Shown in pieces: positions 24,701 to 40,663 of a DNA stretch of 64,000 nucleotides. The translations under genes were made by a program, and so were the position numbers. The notes under the pieces were generated by a model that ran no database searches, was not told where the DNA came from, and saw only the letters and a program-made list of their open reading frames with translations. Numbering within the stretch: position 1 is the first letter of the stretch; each line of letters opens with the position of its first letter. The DNA is from Tubulanus polymorphus (Eukaryota; Nemertea; Palaeonemertea; Tubulaniformes; Tubulanidae), in NCBI RefSeq assembly GCF_964204645.1, contig NC_134025.1:5089001-5153000 (forward strand). Direction: 5' to 3'.

Positions 24701-27700
24701 TTTAGGCAAATGATTGCCATCTTGGTGAAAAGAATATAATATATGCCCAAATACGAAACAAAAGTTAAGACTACCTTCGATTTATCAAGAGGGTCAACGG
24801 GACAGTCGTGGTTCAATAATGCTTTAGCAACGTTCATTGAACCATTGGCAGCTGCACAATCCAATGGAGTCCATAAAGAACAATTCCTAAGCAAAAGTTG
24901 TATCACTGAATATCATTGTTATTCTACCAGATTTTAACAAAATCGATTCCTATATAAATGATGTGTACCTGACCTATAGAAACATTTAAGGGCCTGATTT
25001 TACGAATTCACTCAGTGGAATATATATTCATATTAAACATCTTATAAGATGAACTTTTATATGACTAAAGTTGCAGTGACTTTTCTTCATGGGGGTGACA
25101 AAGAATACCACGAAATATCCCATATCTGTGCTAAGTGTGTAATAATCTTTTGTGCAAATAAATGTTCAAATCAATCAAAGTGTATATGTTCTAAATATGT
25201 TAGTGGCATTTAATTGTTACTTTGCTTCGATTAGTTCAATCAACAAGCCGCGCTACCAACAGCAGTCAACATTAAATCATAAACCAATCGATCAGATTGA
25301 TAGTTCAATAAATCAATCAGTTATTGGTGGATATTGTGTTAATTGGTTAAATGTAAATGTATAATGGTGTAGTACGCGTTGTATACCTTGGATTTGTCTA
25401 GAGGATCAACAGGACAGTCGTTGTCCAGTAAAACCTGCGCGCATTTCAGTGACCCATTAGCCGCTGAACAATCAAGCGGGGTCCACAAACTGCAGTTCCT
25501 GGTAGCAACGAAAGTGATTTTTGTGTATAATTACATTGTTCAATAAACATACCCATGCTATCAAGATGTATTTTCGTACATGATACTAAGTTCAATTCGT
25601 CATTTATTCTCCTCAAGTGGTCGAGGTAGCAAAGTGATCGAATCATTAGCCGCGGTGATTCAATACATATTCCATATGAGCTGGAAATAATTCAGGCCAT
25701 GCTGATCACGGCGATACTCTACATACCTGGCTTCAATATCAGCTCCCATTTCTATCAGTTCAGCCGCGACTTTAGCATGACCCGCTAGAGCAGCAAGATG
25801 AAGAGCGGTATTCGAATCTTCATCTTCATCATTGACAATCATTTTATTTCTTCTCACCAACTCCCTTACAACTCTAAAACATCAAGCAACTCATTAAATA
25901 TTTCAACTCCTAAAGACTACAAAAATACGATGATATTGATATTTTTTTGGATAAATTCAATAGTAACTCATTATGTAAACTTACTTTGTTCGGCCATATT
26001 TAGCACCGAGATGAAGTGGAGTTTGCTCTTCCTCATTTTTAGCATCCAGCTGAGCTCCATGATCGAGCAGGCTCTAAATACGTGGATATGTTTAAATCAG
26101 TTGTATTTACAAGTGTTTTGGACATAATAGTGCGCTTTGAATTGAGTGGAAAATGCCAAAATCTACCTTAACTATGGCTAGATAACCTTTCATGGCTGCG
26201 ATATGTAGAGGAGAATTATCATATCGATCGCTAGAGTCAATCAAACCATACTGAGTTGCTTTTGGATGATTTGCTAGAACCTAAAATATAACAAAAGAGT
26301 CTAAATTACTCTTTTCTGTGGCATAGAAATCTTATACAAGTATGTACACATAAAACCAGCATAGTCTAGAATTCTAACTGAAATTACCTCTAGAGCCTCA
26401 ATGTTGTCTTCCTCAGCGGCCCAGTAAAGAGCAGTTTTATCGTTTTTGTCCATAGCTCTAATATCTGCACCACGTTTCAGTAGGGCTTGTTCCGTTTCAG
26501 CATGACCATAACAAGCAGCGATTAGAAGTGGAGTGAAATTGTCTCGATCTCTTCGTTCAATCTTAGCACCCCTACGAAAAAACCAAAACTTTTCTACTAA
26601 TGTTTCTGAGTTATTTTACTAACTGGCGTACACGATGTGTACTTGGTTCAACATAAACTTACTTGTCCAATAAGTACTCAACAACCTTTGCGTGGTTATA
26701 CTTGGCTGCCTGATGTATTGGTGCGGCCTGTTGTTGATTGAGGGCATCAATTCTAGGATTATGATCGCAAAGAAGTTTCACAATTTCCAAATCTCCTGAC
26801 TGCGCTGCTAAGTGTAAAGCAGTGCTGTAGTTTTTCCTATGTCCATTTACATCAGCGCCTAGAAATTATGATACAGTCACAATTTAAGATTAAATCGACA
26901 TAGAGATATTAAAGATTTTCAATTACCGGGTAAGTTTTACCTTTCTCAATCAAAAGTCTAGCAACTTCATAGTTTCCATTTTCAACAGCTAAATGTAAAG
27001 GTGAACTTTGATCGATATCTTGGTCTGTCACCATCTAATGATAAAAGAGATGAGTTAAAATATTCAAATATCAATAGGTATGATGGCAAAATATATCAAC
27101 AATTTATTGGATTGTCTTAAAATCCTTCTTGAATATATTTCTGAGAATATCAATAACGATCTTTAAGTCTCTTACTTGTGATATTGTCACCCAACCATCA
27201 AGCTTTTCACCAGCATCAAACAACAATTTACACATTTCGACATTTCCTTCCATAGCGGCGAGATGAAGAGGGGTTGATAGCTCTTCATCAACGCAGCGTA
27301 ATTTAGTACCTGCTTCTATAAGCATACGACAAATTTCTAGATGATTGTGGGTAGCCACGAGATGCAATGCTGTCATATTCGTCTTGTCTACAGCCTATAA
27401 ATATGATTCAACAATTTCAAAAGTGCATTTCATCAAATAAGGACATGATTTCAACTGTAAAATTTTCATTTCAAATTGTGTCACGGTAGGGTAAGTTTTT
27501 GGCTCTATATTCATTCATAATTGATTCACCCATTCCGAGTCTACTGGGATTATGGATACGTTTAGAAAATTGAATAATTGTTCATTTTTTGACTCGTGAT
27601 ATCTAAAACAGACAATGCTTTACCTCTATCTGAATTTCAGGACAAAGCAGCAAATCGCGGGCAGCCACTTCATTTCCCCTCATGGCGCTGTAATGAAGGG

Positions 27701-30700
27701 GTGTCAAACCATAGATATCCCGACAATTCGGATCAGATCCATGTGATATGAGGTATTCAATGACGCTAGGCTGCTCGTCGACATCCTTTTCAGCAGTTCC
27801 CTCTTCATTTTCATTCGGAGTGACATCTCCGTTAGGCTAGATAAATTGGAAAGAATTCATAAAACCGAAACTGCAAGAATGGGTTAAATTGAAGTGACTA
27901 CATGCATTCGGGTGATGTTTACAACATTAATCAATAGTACCGGCCATTACTGAGGAAAATTGGGGAAAATTTGATCTAGAAATTGATTGACACCTTGAAG
28001 ATTATCTAATCAACTGGTTATTAGAAATTGACAACGGTATAACTCTATATTCACTCTCATAAAGGTACTATTTATGCAGTATACAGTGACGTGTTTTTGT
28101 GACCATTCAATATCAGTGACAATGATATATTACGATCAATATTTGGAAAACAGCATCGCGATGCAAAAACCGTATCACGAAATAACTTCATCAATGTTCA
28201 GCTAAAACAGCACTAGTGTTTGCTCACTGAGCAGCTGAATATAGGGTAGATTGTATCCCATAAGTGATAAGATCAGTTCTATGTATTGCCAACTTTCAAG
28301 CAGGGTTCTTTTTACAGGGGTTAGTCTGACTGGTTTCTATTTTTTACCAATTTAATCTCCGGCACTCTGAGGAAAGAATGTTATATCAACAAGTGGCTGA
28401 TTCATTGAGATTTCTCATCCATGTGATATGAAATAATATCCTGGGTGGATATAGATGATAATTATTGATATAACTAGATTGCAATGACTGGGTGTGGTTG
28501 AATTGTGCATGTTGACTGTTTTAAGTTGATCTATACAAATATGAAGTACCTAGTACTCAAACATTTCACAGCTGAAGGTATTATATCTCAGTATACAAGC
28601 TCCCACGTGAATCTGATACAATTGTGAATACACATAGAATGGTACATCAGCAGCAAAGCCAGAGAGGGCTATCGGTTTGAACTAGCAAATCAAGCTTGGT
28701 ACATGTATTTCAAAGAACAGCAAAAGAAAAGTGACAAAGAACAGAAATATTGATTCCTATAAATAAGTTTAGGATACAGCCGGAGGATTCCCACTAGACG
28801 CATGAGTTAGATTTCTTGCGAAACCTTTTATGTGCAGATTATATGAACAGACATAATACATTATGAATATAGCCATGTATATTCTGTTTCCACGGCAAGT
28901 TTAAAGTGGAAACTCACAAGTTTAATATAGGCCCTAGAATTCTTCTAACATCTCTAGTGAGAATCTGCATTAAAATTTGAAGTTTAACAATTCAAATTGT
29001 GAAGCAACATTTAGAGCAATTCACACACATTTCAAACTCAAAGAATTCCACTGAAATTTCTGATGCCTCTCAGTAAAAGTGTTTCTATAGTTACTGTAAA
29101 TATCCAATTTCAAGTCATTGATTAGAATCACCTATGCACATATGACAGGAATGAAACTATAATTCTATTTCAGCTCGAAGCGATGAAGACATCGAAATTA
29201 CGAAACACGAATGACCATGTTTAAAACTGAATTTTTTTGAAACAGAAACCTTGACAGATGCTAAGTGGAAAAGCAAAATCAATGTGTGCTATACATGAGG
29301 GTCAAAATATTATCCATACTTGTGCAATTCCACTGTCCGTACTATCAGCAATCTGAAAACATAATTCATTTGTTCCATGCAAAATACGGTTCATAAAAAA
29401 TTCTCAAACATTACAGCCAATGAAATATACACTATCATGTCCTCATTATCAATTTATTATCCCGAATATACCAGAAGGGGTGAAATTATTGGCTGAACTA
29501 CAAACTCATCTTAGAAATTGTGTGTCTCATTGATTTCTTCTGGATCTGTCCGAAGGATTATATTGCTGGATTAAAGATTACACGATAGGGGCAAACGCAC
29601 CTTCACCAAATTACTGCAGATGATTTTTCAAATTTTATATTAGAAATAAGACAAACATCCAAGAATGTAAGTATATAAGCTATATACGCGAGGGCAATCA
29701 TAATCATTGATGTCATTTCATTTCTATCTGACCAGTTTACATTCTTTGACGCACAGATATATAGATGAGTGCTATGACTCATTACAGTACGTTCACAAAT
29801 AAATAAGAGGTTTTGAACTGACGAGTACTATGACTTATTAGAGTACGTTTACGGTGTATTAGAAACTAATTCGAGAAGTTTCGTAGGTGTATTGATTAAT
29901 ATCTGGTAAACGTTTGAAATATTATGAAATTAACTCAAAACCATTTCACTTACGTTCATACAATAGCATGTAATTGATTGTGAGAGATGAAATTATATCA
30001 ATAAACACAATTTCAGTATTATAATAAACAAATCAGCAAAGAACTTAAAGGAATTAATAGTTAATGTAATCAAGTAAAAAAAACAATACCAGTAGATTGG
30101 TTTGGTTTCAAGAAAAGGTTTAAGCATTACAAAGCAAGGCAATCTTTCCTCACTGGAAATAAATCTGAAAACTCCCACTGCAATTGATTTATTGTTAAGA
30201 TGTTGTGTAATTTTCAGGGGCAAGGAGAGCAACCAAAATTCTTATGAAACCGAACCCAACATGGCAGTAAGAAAACAAGACATACACACACATACATATA
30301 TCATACATACTGGAGCATATAAGGTACTACTTGTAGACCTGTGGTGTAACTTCTGCAATAGATTTGACAATAACACAAATACGTAAAATATGTATGTGAT
30401 GACCATACATTTCCATAAGGTGAAAAACTAGACCCTTGGCAATACAGTTATTCACTATGCAATTAGTATACAAACGTCAGGTTTTAGTGTTTTAGTTTCT
30501 ATGCAGAAAATGGTTGAATTGCTCACGAAAATAGTAAGTAATACTCTTATCCAAACAAATTTACGAATTACGAATCATCATTTTTGCGACTATTTCAGAG
30601 TTTGAATTTCAACAAAGAGCAACTAAAACATGATCTTTTTTATCAGCTTCAGTGAAAATCCATATGACAAATTGACAAAATCAGCAGCAATTACAGTACA

Positions 30701-31738
30701 CGAACATAGAATACAAGAATGTGAGGTCGTAACTAATCTTACCTTCGAGTCGGGGATGTTTTCATCGACGGACCTAGATCGGTTGATTTTTTGTTTTTTA
30801 TATCGAGCTCCGTAATGAAGAGGAGTCGCGTCATCTTCACCGCGATCGTTTACATCTAAATGAATTAAAAACGTAGTTCACGATTACAGAATATTTGTAA
30901 GAAAATACCGAATATTCTGCCAGGTTTTTAAGGATGATTCACTTACTCGCTCCTCTTTCAACCAGAAGTTTAACAATGAGATAATGATCGTAACGAGCCG
31001 CGTAATGAAGGGCGCTTAGTTTATTTTCATCATGCCAATTAATCCTTTTCTTGAGCTGACCCTTCGACATTTGATCGAGAAGTCGGCGTAATGAGTCAAC
31101 ATTGCCATCTCTAGCGCACTGAAATGAATTTTTTTATATCGGTTTAGAATAGGCCTAATTTGAAATCGGAAATTCAGCTCCAAGCAAGCTCATGAAAGTG
31201 TAATAAGGTTAATTGAGTAAATAAGTGGGTAAGTATACTAATATATGAGTTATTCACTCAATTAACCTGTTCTTCTCCGTTTATACCCCTGTTTTCAGTC
31301 AATATCTCACACCTGATGATGATCTCTAGGGTGAGATCGAAACGTCTTGTATTTTATATATTTTAGATTTTCTGAATTCGATTTTAAAATCATCTTAATT
31401 TGTGGGTTTTTATCTTATTATCCATTCACCACGTTAGAGAGTGGTTATTGTTCTAAGTATAATTGATATTTTACCTGATGTAGGGTTAATCCAGCAATGG
31501 ATTCAGTGCTTTCAACTCTCTTTAATCCAGGAGATGATACTAAAGTAGTTAATTCTGTTGCACCGGGTAGGGCACCCGCGATATGACGCTGTTCATTATC
31601 ATCGTCCGCGGGGTCAACAAACCCAACCGATCCAGCTACACGTGACATGTCGTATTGTCGAGTTTTACCTCCAAGGAATTTTGAAAATCGGAAGTTCAGC
31701 TCCACCGTATTTCTGGAATCTAAGATATCATCAGCCAT
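18749..31738 (-). CDS. TRPA1: TRPA1-family cation channel with duplicated alternative exons
   Basis: Complete non-selective Ca2+-permeable channel of the TRPA family, about 1248 aa. Exons in transcript order: 31475-31738, 30947-31118, 30743-30855, 29320-29352, 27624-27836, 27176-27394, 26941-27034, 26663-26858, 26388-26571, 26167-26280, 25985-26073, 25727-25873, one of three 112-nt exons (25387-25498, 24775-24886, 24221-24332), 23377-23513, 23162-23283, 22913-23065, 22725-22822, 22463-22647, 22244-22373, 21955-22086, 21521-21721, one of two pore exons (20706-20894, 20439-20639), 19377-19445, 19116-19289, 18749-18955. All phases match. The ATG is preceded by in-frame TAA. The N-terminal two thirds is an ankyrin array (e.g. 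NTALHLAALAGHAKVAAELI), then a linker (VICESDRWEEAL), S1-S4, S5, a pore with MMIGE filter, S6 ending MNLL, the TRP-like helix VGLAVDDIKAVQEQAVLKRL and a C-terminal coiled coil (DDIERIEEQQEVIQKDI). In animals the family senses electrophiles, temperature or noxious stimuli. TRPA1 versus a TRPA1-like paralogue is not resolved. Confidence 0.94.
20439..20639 (-). CDS. TRPA1: TRPA1 alternative pore/S6 exon, version A
   Basis: 201 nt, phase 0 at both ends, acceptor TTTCAG, donor CTG|GTAATT. Encodes 67 residues: VSFRRFDFSLIKTTVMMIGE (pore helix and filter), a turret FEYDDLFTTMYPRSEATYVS, then S6 ending SIITMNLL. It is the second of two tandem versions in transcript order, and its turret is four residues longer than version B. 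It is separated from version B by a 66-nt intron, the shortest found in this gene. Confidence 0.88.
20706..20894 (-). CDS. TRPA1: TRPA1 alternative pore/S6 exon, version B
   Basis: 189 nt, phase 0 at both ends, acceptor ATTGCAG, donor CTG|GTAAG. Encodes 63 residues: VTFNSFGKTLVKTMVMMIGE (pore helix and filter), a different turret MEYEGVFHTLDGSYAGNHFY, then S6 ending SIIIMNLL. It aligns end-to-end with version A, including filter and S6 terminus, so either can be joined between the S5 exon and the TRP-helix exon. Confidence 0.88.
24221..24332 (-). CDS. TRPA1: TRPA1 alternative ankyrin exon, copy 3 (nearest 3' end)
   Basis: 112 nt, entering at phase 1 (one base completes the previous Arg codon) and ending at phase 0. 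Encodes NCNLWTPLDCAAAKGWVKTA then RRLLDNDSPVDPMDKSK. Acceptor GACAG, donor AAG|GTATCG. Read after another copy it would be out of frame and meet TAA at its third codon. Confidence 0.88.
24775..24886 (-). CDS. TRPA1: TRPA1 alternative ankyrin exon, copy 2
   Basis: 112 nt with the same phases as the flanking copies. Encodes NCSLWTPLDCAAANGSMNVA then KALLNHDCPVDPLDKSK. Acceptor GCTTAG, donor AAG|GTAGTC. Read after copy 1 it would be out of frame and reach a TAA 21 codons in. Confidence 0.88.
25387..25498 (-). CDS. TRPA1: TRPA1 alternative ankyrin exon, copy 1 (first in transcript)
   Basis: 112 nt with the same phases. Encodes NCSLWTPLDCSAANGSLKCA then QVLLDNDCPVDPLDKSK. Acceptor TACCAG, donor AAG|GTATAC. 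The three copies share the NC(S/N)LWTPLDC start and the D(C/S)PVDP(L/M)DKSK end and differ mainly in the middle, which is the inner-helix and loop part of one ankyrin repeat. Confidence 0.88.
27837..29319 (-). other. Large TRPA1 intron downstream of the 33-nt exon
   Basis: About 1.5 kb, without further recognisable exons. AT-rich; no repeat structure noticed. Confidence 0.5.
29320..29352 (-). CDS. TRPA1: TRPA1 33-nt microexon
   Basis: Encodes IADSTDSGIAQ in phase 0, between acceptor TTTTCAG and donor CAA|GTATGG. It is isolated between introns of about 1.5 and 1.4 kb. Because the exon is a multiple of three with matching phases it can be skipped without frame change, so it may be a cassette exon adding an acidic/Ser-Thr insertion within the N-terminal ankyrin region. 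Confidence 0.65.
31239..31445. repeat. Retroelement-type 3' tail with hammerhead-like core
   Basis: Lies in intron 1 of TRPA1. CTGATGA at 31313-31319 is followed by a GATCTC...GAGATC hairpin and then GAAAC at 31339-31343, and by an AT-rich stretch. CUGAUGA, a stem and GAAA is the core order of hammerhead ribozymes, as found in Penelope-like and SINE-like elements of invertebrates. Stems I and III were not convincingly found, and one extra base lies before stem II, so this may only be a dispersed repeat tail. Confidence 0.4.
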
Positions 31739-34064
31739 TTAACATGTAAGATTCCAAGTTGGAGACAAAACTCCATGAGCTGAGCTCAAACTGCTGTATA
31801 AATTATTTAAAGTGACTAAATACTAAATGAATGCTATACATAATACCGTAGAGAGTATTCTCTATACACAAGCTGCCCGGTACTCGAAATTTAAGGCATA
31901 GCAATTCTATTCATTGAAGACTTAAGCATTCATGCACTAGTAAACTTGTCTTGGCCTTGCCCCAATTCTTAATCTCATTCATTGAGTTGTGAAACAATAT
32001 AAAATCTTCTCTGATACAGTAGTAAAACAAAATACCATTTTGAAATGTTTACCAGCAGATGATTTTTTTACCCAAAAAGATACCTACCATTTCAGCAACA
32101 TCTCTGAGCTAATAGTAAGCAGCAGAGAATCACTGACTCGGCCGACTTGGCAGTCAATGTATTTATGTTATTTTTGACAGGTCTACGATCGATACTGCTG
32201 TCGCCGCCTTTCGGTTACTGAATTAACTACACTAAACTGACTACACCCTTCCCTTCCTCTAGCGCCTCTCAAGAAACAAATTTCACATAATCCTCCATTA
32301 ATCTGTGAATAAAATGTTACCTGTGATAGTATTCCGAGGTATGTATTTATTTCACCATTGTCAAAGAAGTGTAATTCGTCGTCTATTTTGTTTTTTCGAT
32401 CCTAACAACCGTCATTGGTACAGAGTAAATCACGTACGGTGTAATCGGAATAAGAAGAGATCTCGTCAATTTGATATCAAGAGGAAAACGCGTAATCGGA
32501 TTAAGTACTTCCATCTCCAACGCCGGGTATTGACAATCAAAGATCCAAATTCAAATAAGTTACAACACTTCAATTCAGAATTGAATAGTTATTGTATGTA
32601 TTTTTTATTAATTACAAAAGCAACAACAGCCCATGACAAATCATATCCAACGAGCAATCTGAACAGCCTGATGGTTTAACTAATACATCCGATGTGCAAT
32701 TCTTTAAAATCCGTCATTACGTCTTAACATCAAAACTATATCCATAAAGCATGAAACAAATATCTAAATTGCTTTAACTTCAGAACACCATTAATGTAAA
32801 CCTTTAAAAAGCTATGGCTTTATATGTATACAACTTTGAAATGGACTATCTCTATAGACTGCAAGCCTGATATCATATAGCAGACGAACACAGAGCGACA
32901 CTAACTATGACATTATTATCCCTGAGATAATAATCGATTATTTTCTACAACAATTAAAACTACAACTATTATTCATCTCGAGATATGTTTTATATTTACT
33001 TCTAAGATACTCTCGTAGGCGGAATATGAAAGGACTGCAATGTATCAGAACAAAAACGTATACATTACTATCATCTTCACTAGCCTTTAAATACTTTGTC
33101 ATCAATATTTTATTCAGGTAAAGAACAAAATGGCATAACTTAACATCAAAAAGCATAATGATAATTACTATCAAAGAATACAACTTGGTTTGAACTTGTA
33201 CCGGTAAAAAAAATATTGAAGAAAATCATCTATGAAATCATCATAATGAATTATAAAATGTCTATGGAATTCCATAGATGAAATCCTTGCAGCATAGCCT
33301 CAATACTATCTGTATGACCTAGGAGCAATTATCTAATAGATAATTGCTCGTAGGTATAACATACACTCCACACACAGATCACAGCATTATGAGTTCAACT
33401 CATTGTTCCCAACTGCAGTACTCGTATACCTATATACTATATCACTATATTTACCTTATTACCTATTTACAATTTAAAACAATTGGTCTTATCTAAAATT
33501 AAGAATACTATCATTTTACAGATCACTAAACAACTAACTATATTCTTGGTTTTTCTTCATAACTAATTTGAATAGCGCCACATAAAAACGGAAGACAATA
33601 TTTATATATGGTACCTTACTTAGGATAAAATTAGACATACTAGGTAGTTATGGAGGGTAAAATATATATGTCATTGTTGTTGAATGTATTAGAACCACAA
33701 TATATCAAATTATCAAAATTTAAGTACAATCAAGTTTTCTATTGGTTACGGAAAAATACAGGAACAAAATTATGCAGAACACCTGAAAAATTTCAAAGAA
33801 AAATTATTGAATTAAATTTCAATACGTTAGGTAATGGTACATGCAACTAATGAATCATACAATGACCATTACTTTGCTGCAGAAAACTATCAGGTGATAA
33901 CCAGATCACCTATAAACACACAAATAGATTTAAAATGCCATTGAAAGCAAAAAAGAAACAAAAAGAATTGCACCTGGTTAGATAATAATTATGAGTAAAA
34001 TGCATAGTATTTAAATTATTCATTGAAGTTTGAGTATACAATTGTGTAGTGTATTGAGTTGCCT
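31739..34064. other. Spacer between TRPA1 and NT5C2, with their 5' and 3' UTRs
   Basis: Both neighbours are on the minus strand, so this holds the TRPA1 promoter and 5' UTR (near 31.7-32.3 kb) and the NT5C2 3' UTR. A minus-strand AATAAA lies at 33109-33114. An open frame of 124 codons at 32305-32679 (plus) has no family resemblance and was not accepted as a gene. Confidence 0.45.
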
Positions 34065-38200
<4,136 letters not shown>

Positions 38201-38800
38201 ATTGATTGAGATTATAATGATTTCTTATCCAAATCTGCAAAAGAAAATATTGATTTTTAATATGCAAACTCCAGGGAGCCTAATGAATATCTAAGCAATT
38301 AGGCTCAAAATTATCTTTTTATTTGAGCCAGTGCATTCAATTCTTAATTCGAAATGCCCAAATAGTTGCTATCAGTATTAGGCCTATGTAGCCTGCTGAT
38401 ACTAGATCCTGGCCCCTGCTCTCCAAATCAAATTCCATTTAAAAGTCTTAGCAAGACTAAAGTGTCCAAATCAGACTAACCAGGCGATCACCCAGTGGCA
38501 GCAGTAGCCCTGACTTGTACTGACACTGACACCGTACACATGTCATATATATACAAAACATACACAATAAATTAATTTAAATTTGACTTGACTAATGATT
38601 GGTTATGTAATGTACACGAAATAACCCGTTTGAAAAGGGACAGACTCTGAATTTAAAGTTAACAGGAGGTAAGATGTGATATAGATGGTATGCCTGAATA
38701 GTATGCATAACGTGTATTTCGGCTCAGAAACCTTTAGATTTGTATTTTTGAAACAGGTTAAACTGCAGCTATGCAGCATGTCCCGTGAGAGGACCTGGGG

Positions 38801-38832
38801 CCTGTGACGGGACAAGGATGTCCCGTCACAGG
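38801..38832. repeat. Perfect 14-bp inverted repeat at the left end
   Basis: CCTGTGACGGGACA, spacer AGGA, then its exact reverse complement TGTCCCGTCACAGG. It shares the GTCCCGT core with the 30-bp satellite and can form a cruciform or serve as a protein-binding dyad. Confidence 0.85.
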
Positions 38833-39230
38833 TCCCGATGGAAAATGAAAACTTTGCATTTCGTAGACGAAATGTCGAAAGAAACTGCACTCCATTGGTT
38901 ACTATATACACTCAAAATAATGTTAAGAACATGTTAATAATCGAAATTTGTTCGTAATTTTATTATTTCAGATCAATGATATCATCAAATCGAAACATTA
39001 AATGTAATAATGAAGATCGGATCAAGAGAAGACAGAACCACAGCTATCGAAATTTCAATTTTTAGTGTATAGACTGACTCATACTATCGAAAATAAAGTG
39101 AATGTATCTTGACAATTTTGGTGCCAATGGTGTTAGTAACCGTTTGTTAAGCGTTACACTGCAAACAAAAGTAAAAGTGGAGGGGGCAACTTAATGGCCC
39201 TAGATCACTCTCGAGAGAGAATTCAAAGTG

Positions 39231-40252
39231 AGGGACCCGATTCAACACACTGTCCCGTGAGAAGACCCGATTCAACTTACTGTCCCGTGAGAGGACCCGA
39301 TTTCAAATACTGTCCCGTGAGAGGACCCGATTCAACACACTGTCCCGTGAGAGGGCCCGATTTTAAATACTGTCCCGTGGGAGGACTCGATTCAACACAC
39401 TGTCCCGTGAGAGGACCTGATTCAACACACTGTCCCGTGAGAGGACCCGATTTCAAATAATGTCCCGCGAGAGGGCCCGATTCAACACACTGTCCCGTGA
39501 GAGGACCCGATTTTAAATACTGTCCCGTGAGAGGACCCGGTTCAACACACTGTTCCGTGAGAGGGCCCGATTTTAAATACTGTCCCGTGAGAGGATCCGA
39601 TTTTGAATACTGTCCCGTGATAGGGCCCGGTTTCAAATAATGTCCCGTGAGAGGGCCCGATTCAACTCACTGTCCCGTGAGAGGGCCCGATTTTAAATAC
39701 TGTCCCGTGAGAGGACCCGATTTTGAATACTGTCCCGTGAGAGGGCCCAGTTTCAAATAATGTCCCGTGAGAGGGCCCGATTCAACACACTGTCCCGTGA
39801 GAGGACCCGATTTTAAATACTGTCCCGCGAAGGAACCCGATTTTAAATACTGTCCCGCGAGAGGGCCCGATTCAACACACTGTCCCGTGAGAGGACCCGG
39901 TTTCAAATAATGTCCCGCGAGAGGGCCCGTATCAACACACTGTCCCGTGAGAGGACCCGATTTTAAATACTGTCCCGTGAGAAGACCCGAATCAACTTGC
40001 TGTCCCGTGAGAGGGCCCGGTTTCAAATAATGTCCCGTGAGAGGGCCCGGTTTCAAATAATGTCCCGTGAGAGGGCCCGATTCAACACACTGTCCCGTGA
40101 GAGGACCCGATTTCTAATACTGTCCCGTGAGAGGACCCGAATCAACTTGCTGTCCCATGAGAGGACCCGGTTTCAAATAATGTCCCGTGAGAGGACCCGA
40201 TTCAACACACTGTCCCGTGAGAGGACCCGATTCAACACACTGTCCCGTGAGC
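39231..40252 (+). repeat. 30-bp satellite array, forward orientation (about 34 copies)
   Basis: Tandem 30-bp units with a conserved core (A/G)TGTCCCGTGAGAGG(A/G)CCC and a variable part of about 11 bp in four classes: ATTCAACACAC, ATTTTAAATAC, GTTTCAAATAA and ATCAACTTGC. The 30-bp register is unbroken, with no indel seen over about 1 kb. Since 30 is a multiple of three, stop-free frames arise on both strands (RGPDSTHCPV-type repeats); these are artefacts. Confidence 0.95.
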
Positions 40253-40326
40253 CAAAAGTTGTTGAATGAGTATCTTTATGACAAATAGTGAATATTGTTG
40301 GAATATTTCTCTATTTTGATTTATAG

Positions 40327-40663
40327 GTGTCCGGCGAACGACAGGACCAAGACGATGACGTGGGCGATGATATTTCAAACGTGAGTCAAAAGTTGTTGAA
40401 TAAATATCTTTATGACAAATAGTGAATACTGGTGGAATATTTCTCTATTTTGATTTATAGGTATCCGGCGAACGACAGGACCAAGACGACGACGTGGACG
40501 ATGATATTTCAAACGTGAGTCAAAAGTTGTTGAACGAAAAGTTGTTGAATAAATATCTTTATGACAAATAGTGAATATTGTTGGAATATTTCTCTATTTT
40601 GATTTATAGGTGTCCGGCGAACGACAGGACCAAGACGATGACGTGGGCGATGATATTTCAAAC
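40327..40663 (+). repeat. Three tandem copies of a 54-nt exon with its intron
   Basis: Near-identical exons at 40327-40380, 40461-40514 and 40610-40663, each preceded by TTATAG and followed by a GTGAG donor. Each encodes VSGERQDQDDDVGDDISN (the second has VDDD). The accompanying introns are also copies (CAAAAGTTGTTGAAT, CTTTATGACAAATAGTG). Unit lengths are about 134 and 149 bp. Each exon is phase 0 and a multiple of three, so copy number changes only the length of an acidic segment. Confidence 0.85.

Noticed and set aside
32305-32679. 124-codon plus-strand open frame upstream of TRPA1
   Set aside because: AT-rich, Arg/Lys/His-biased translation with no recognisable motif. It sits in the TRPA1 promoter region and has no supporting gene structure.
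38801-38832. Left-end palindrome as a transcription terminator or CRISPR-like repeat
   Set aside because: Eukaryotic context, no spacer structure. It shares its sequence with the element's satellite and ends, so a terminal repeat is the better explanation.
39194-40269. Repetitive open frames of 88-129 codons in the left satellite array
   Set aside because: They exist on both strands only because the monomer is 30 bp (a multiple of three) and lacks stops. They show no splice context or family resemblance.
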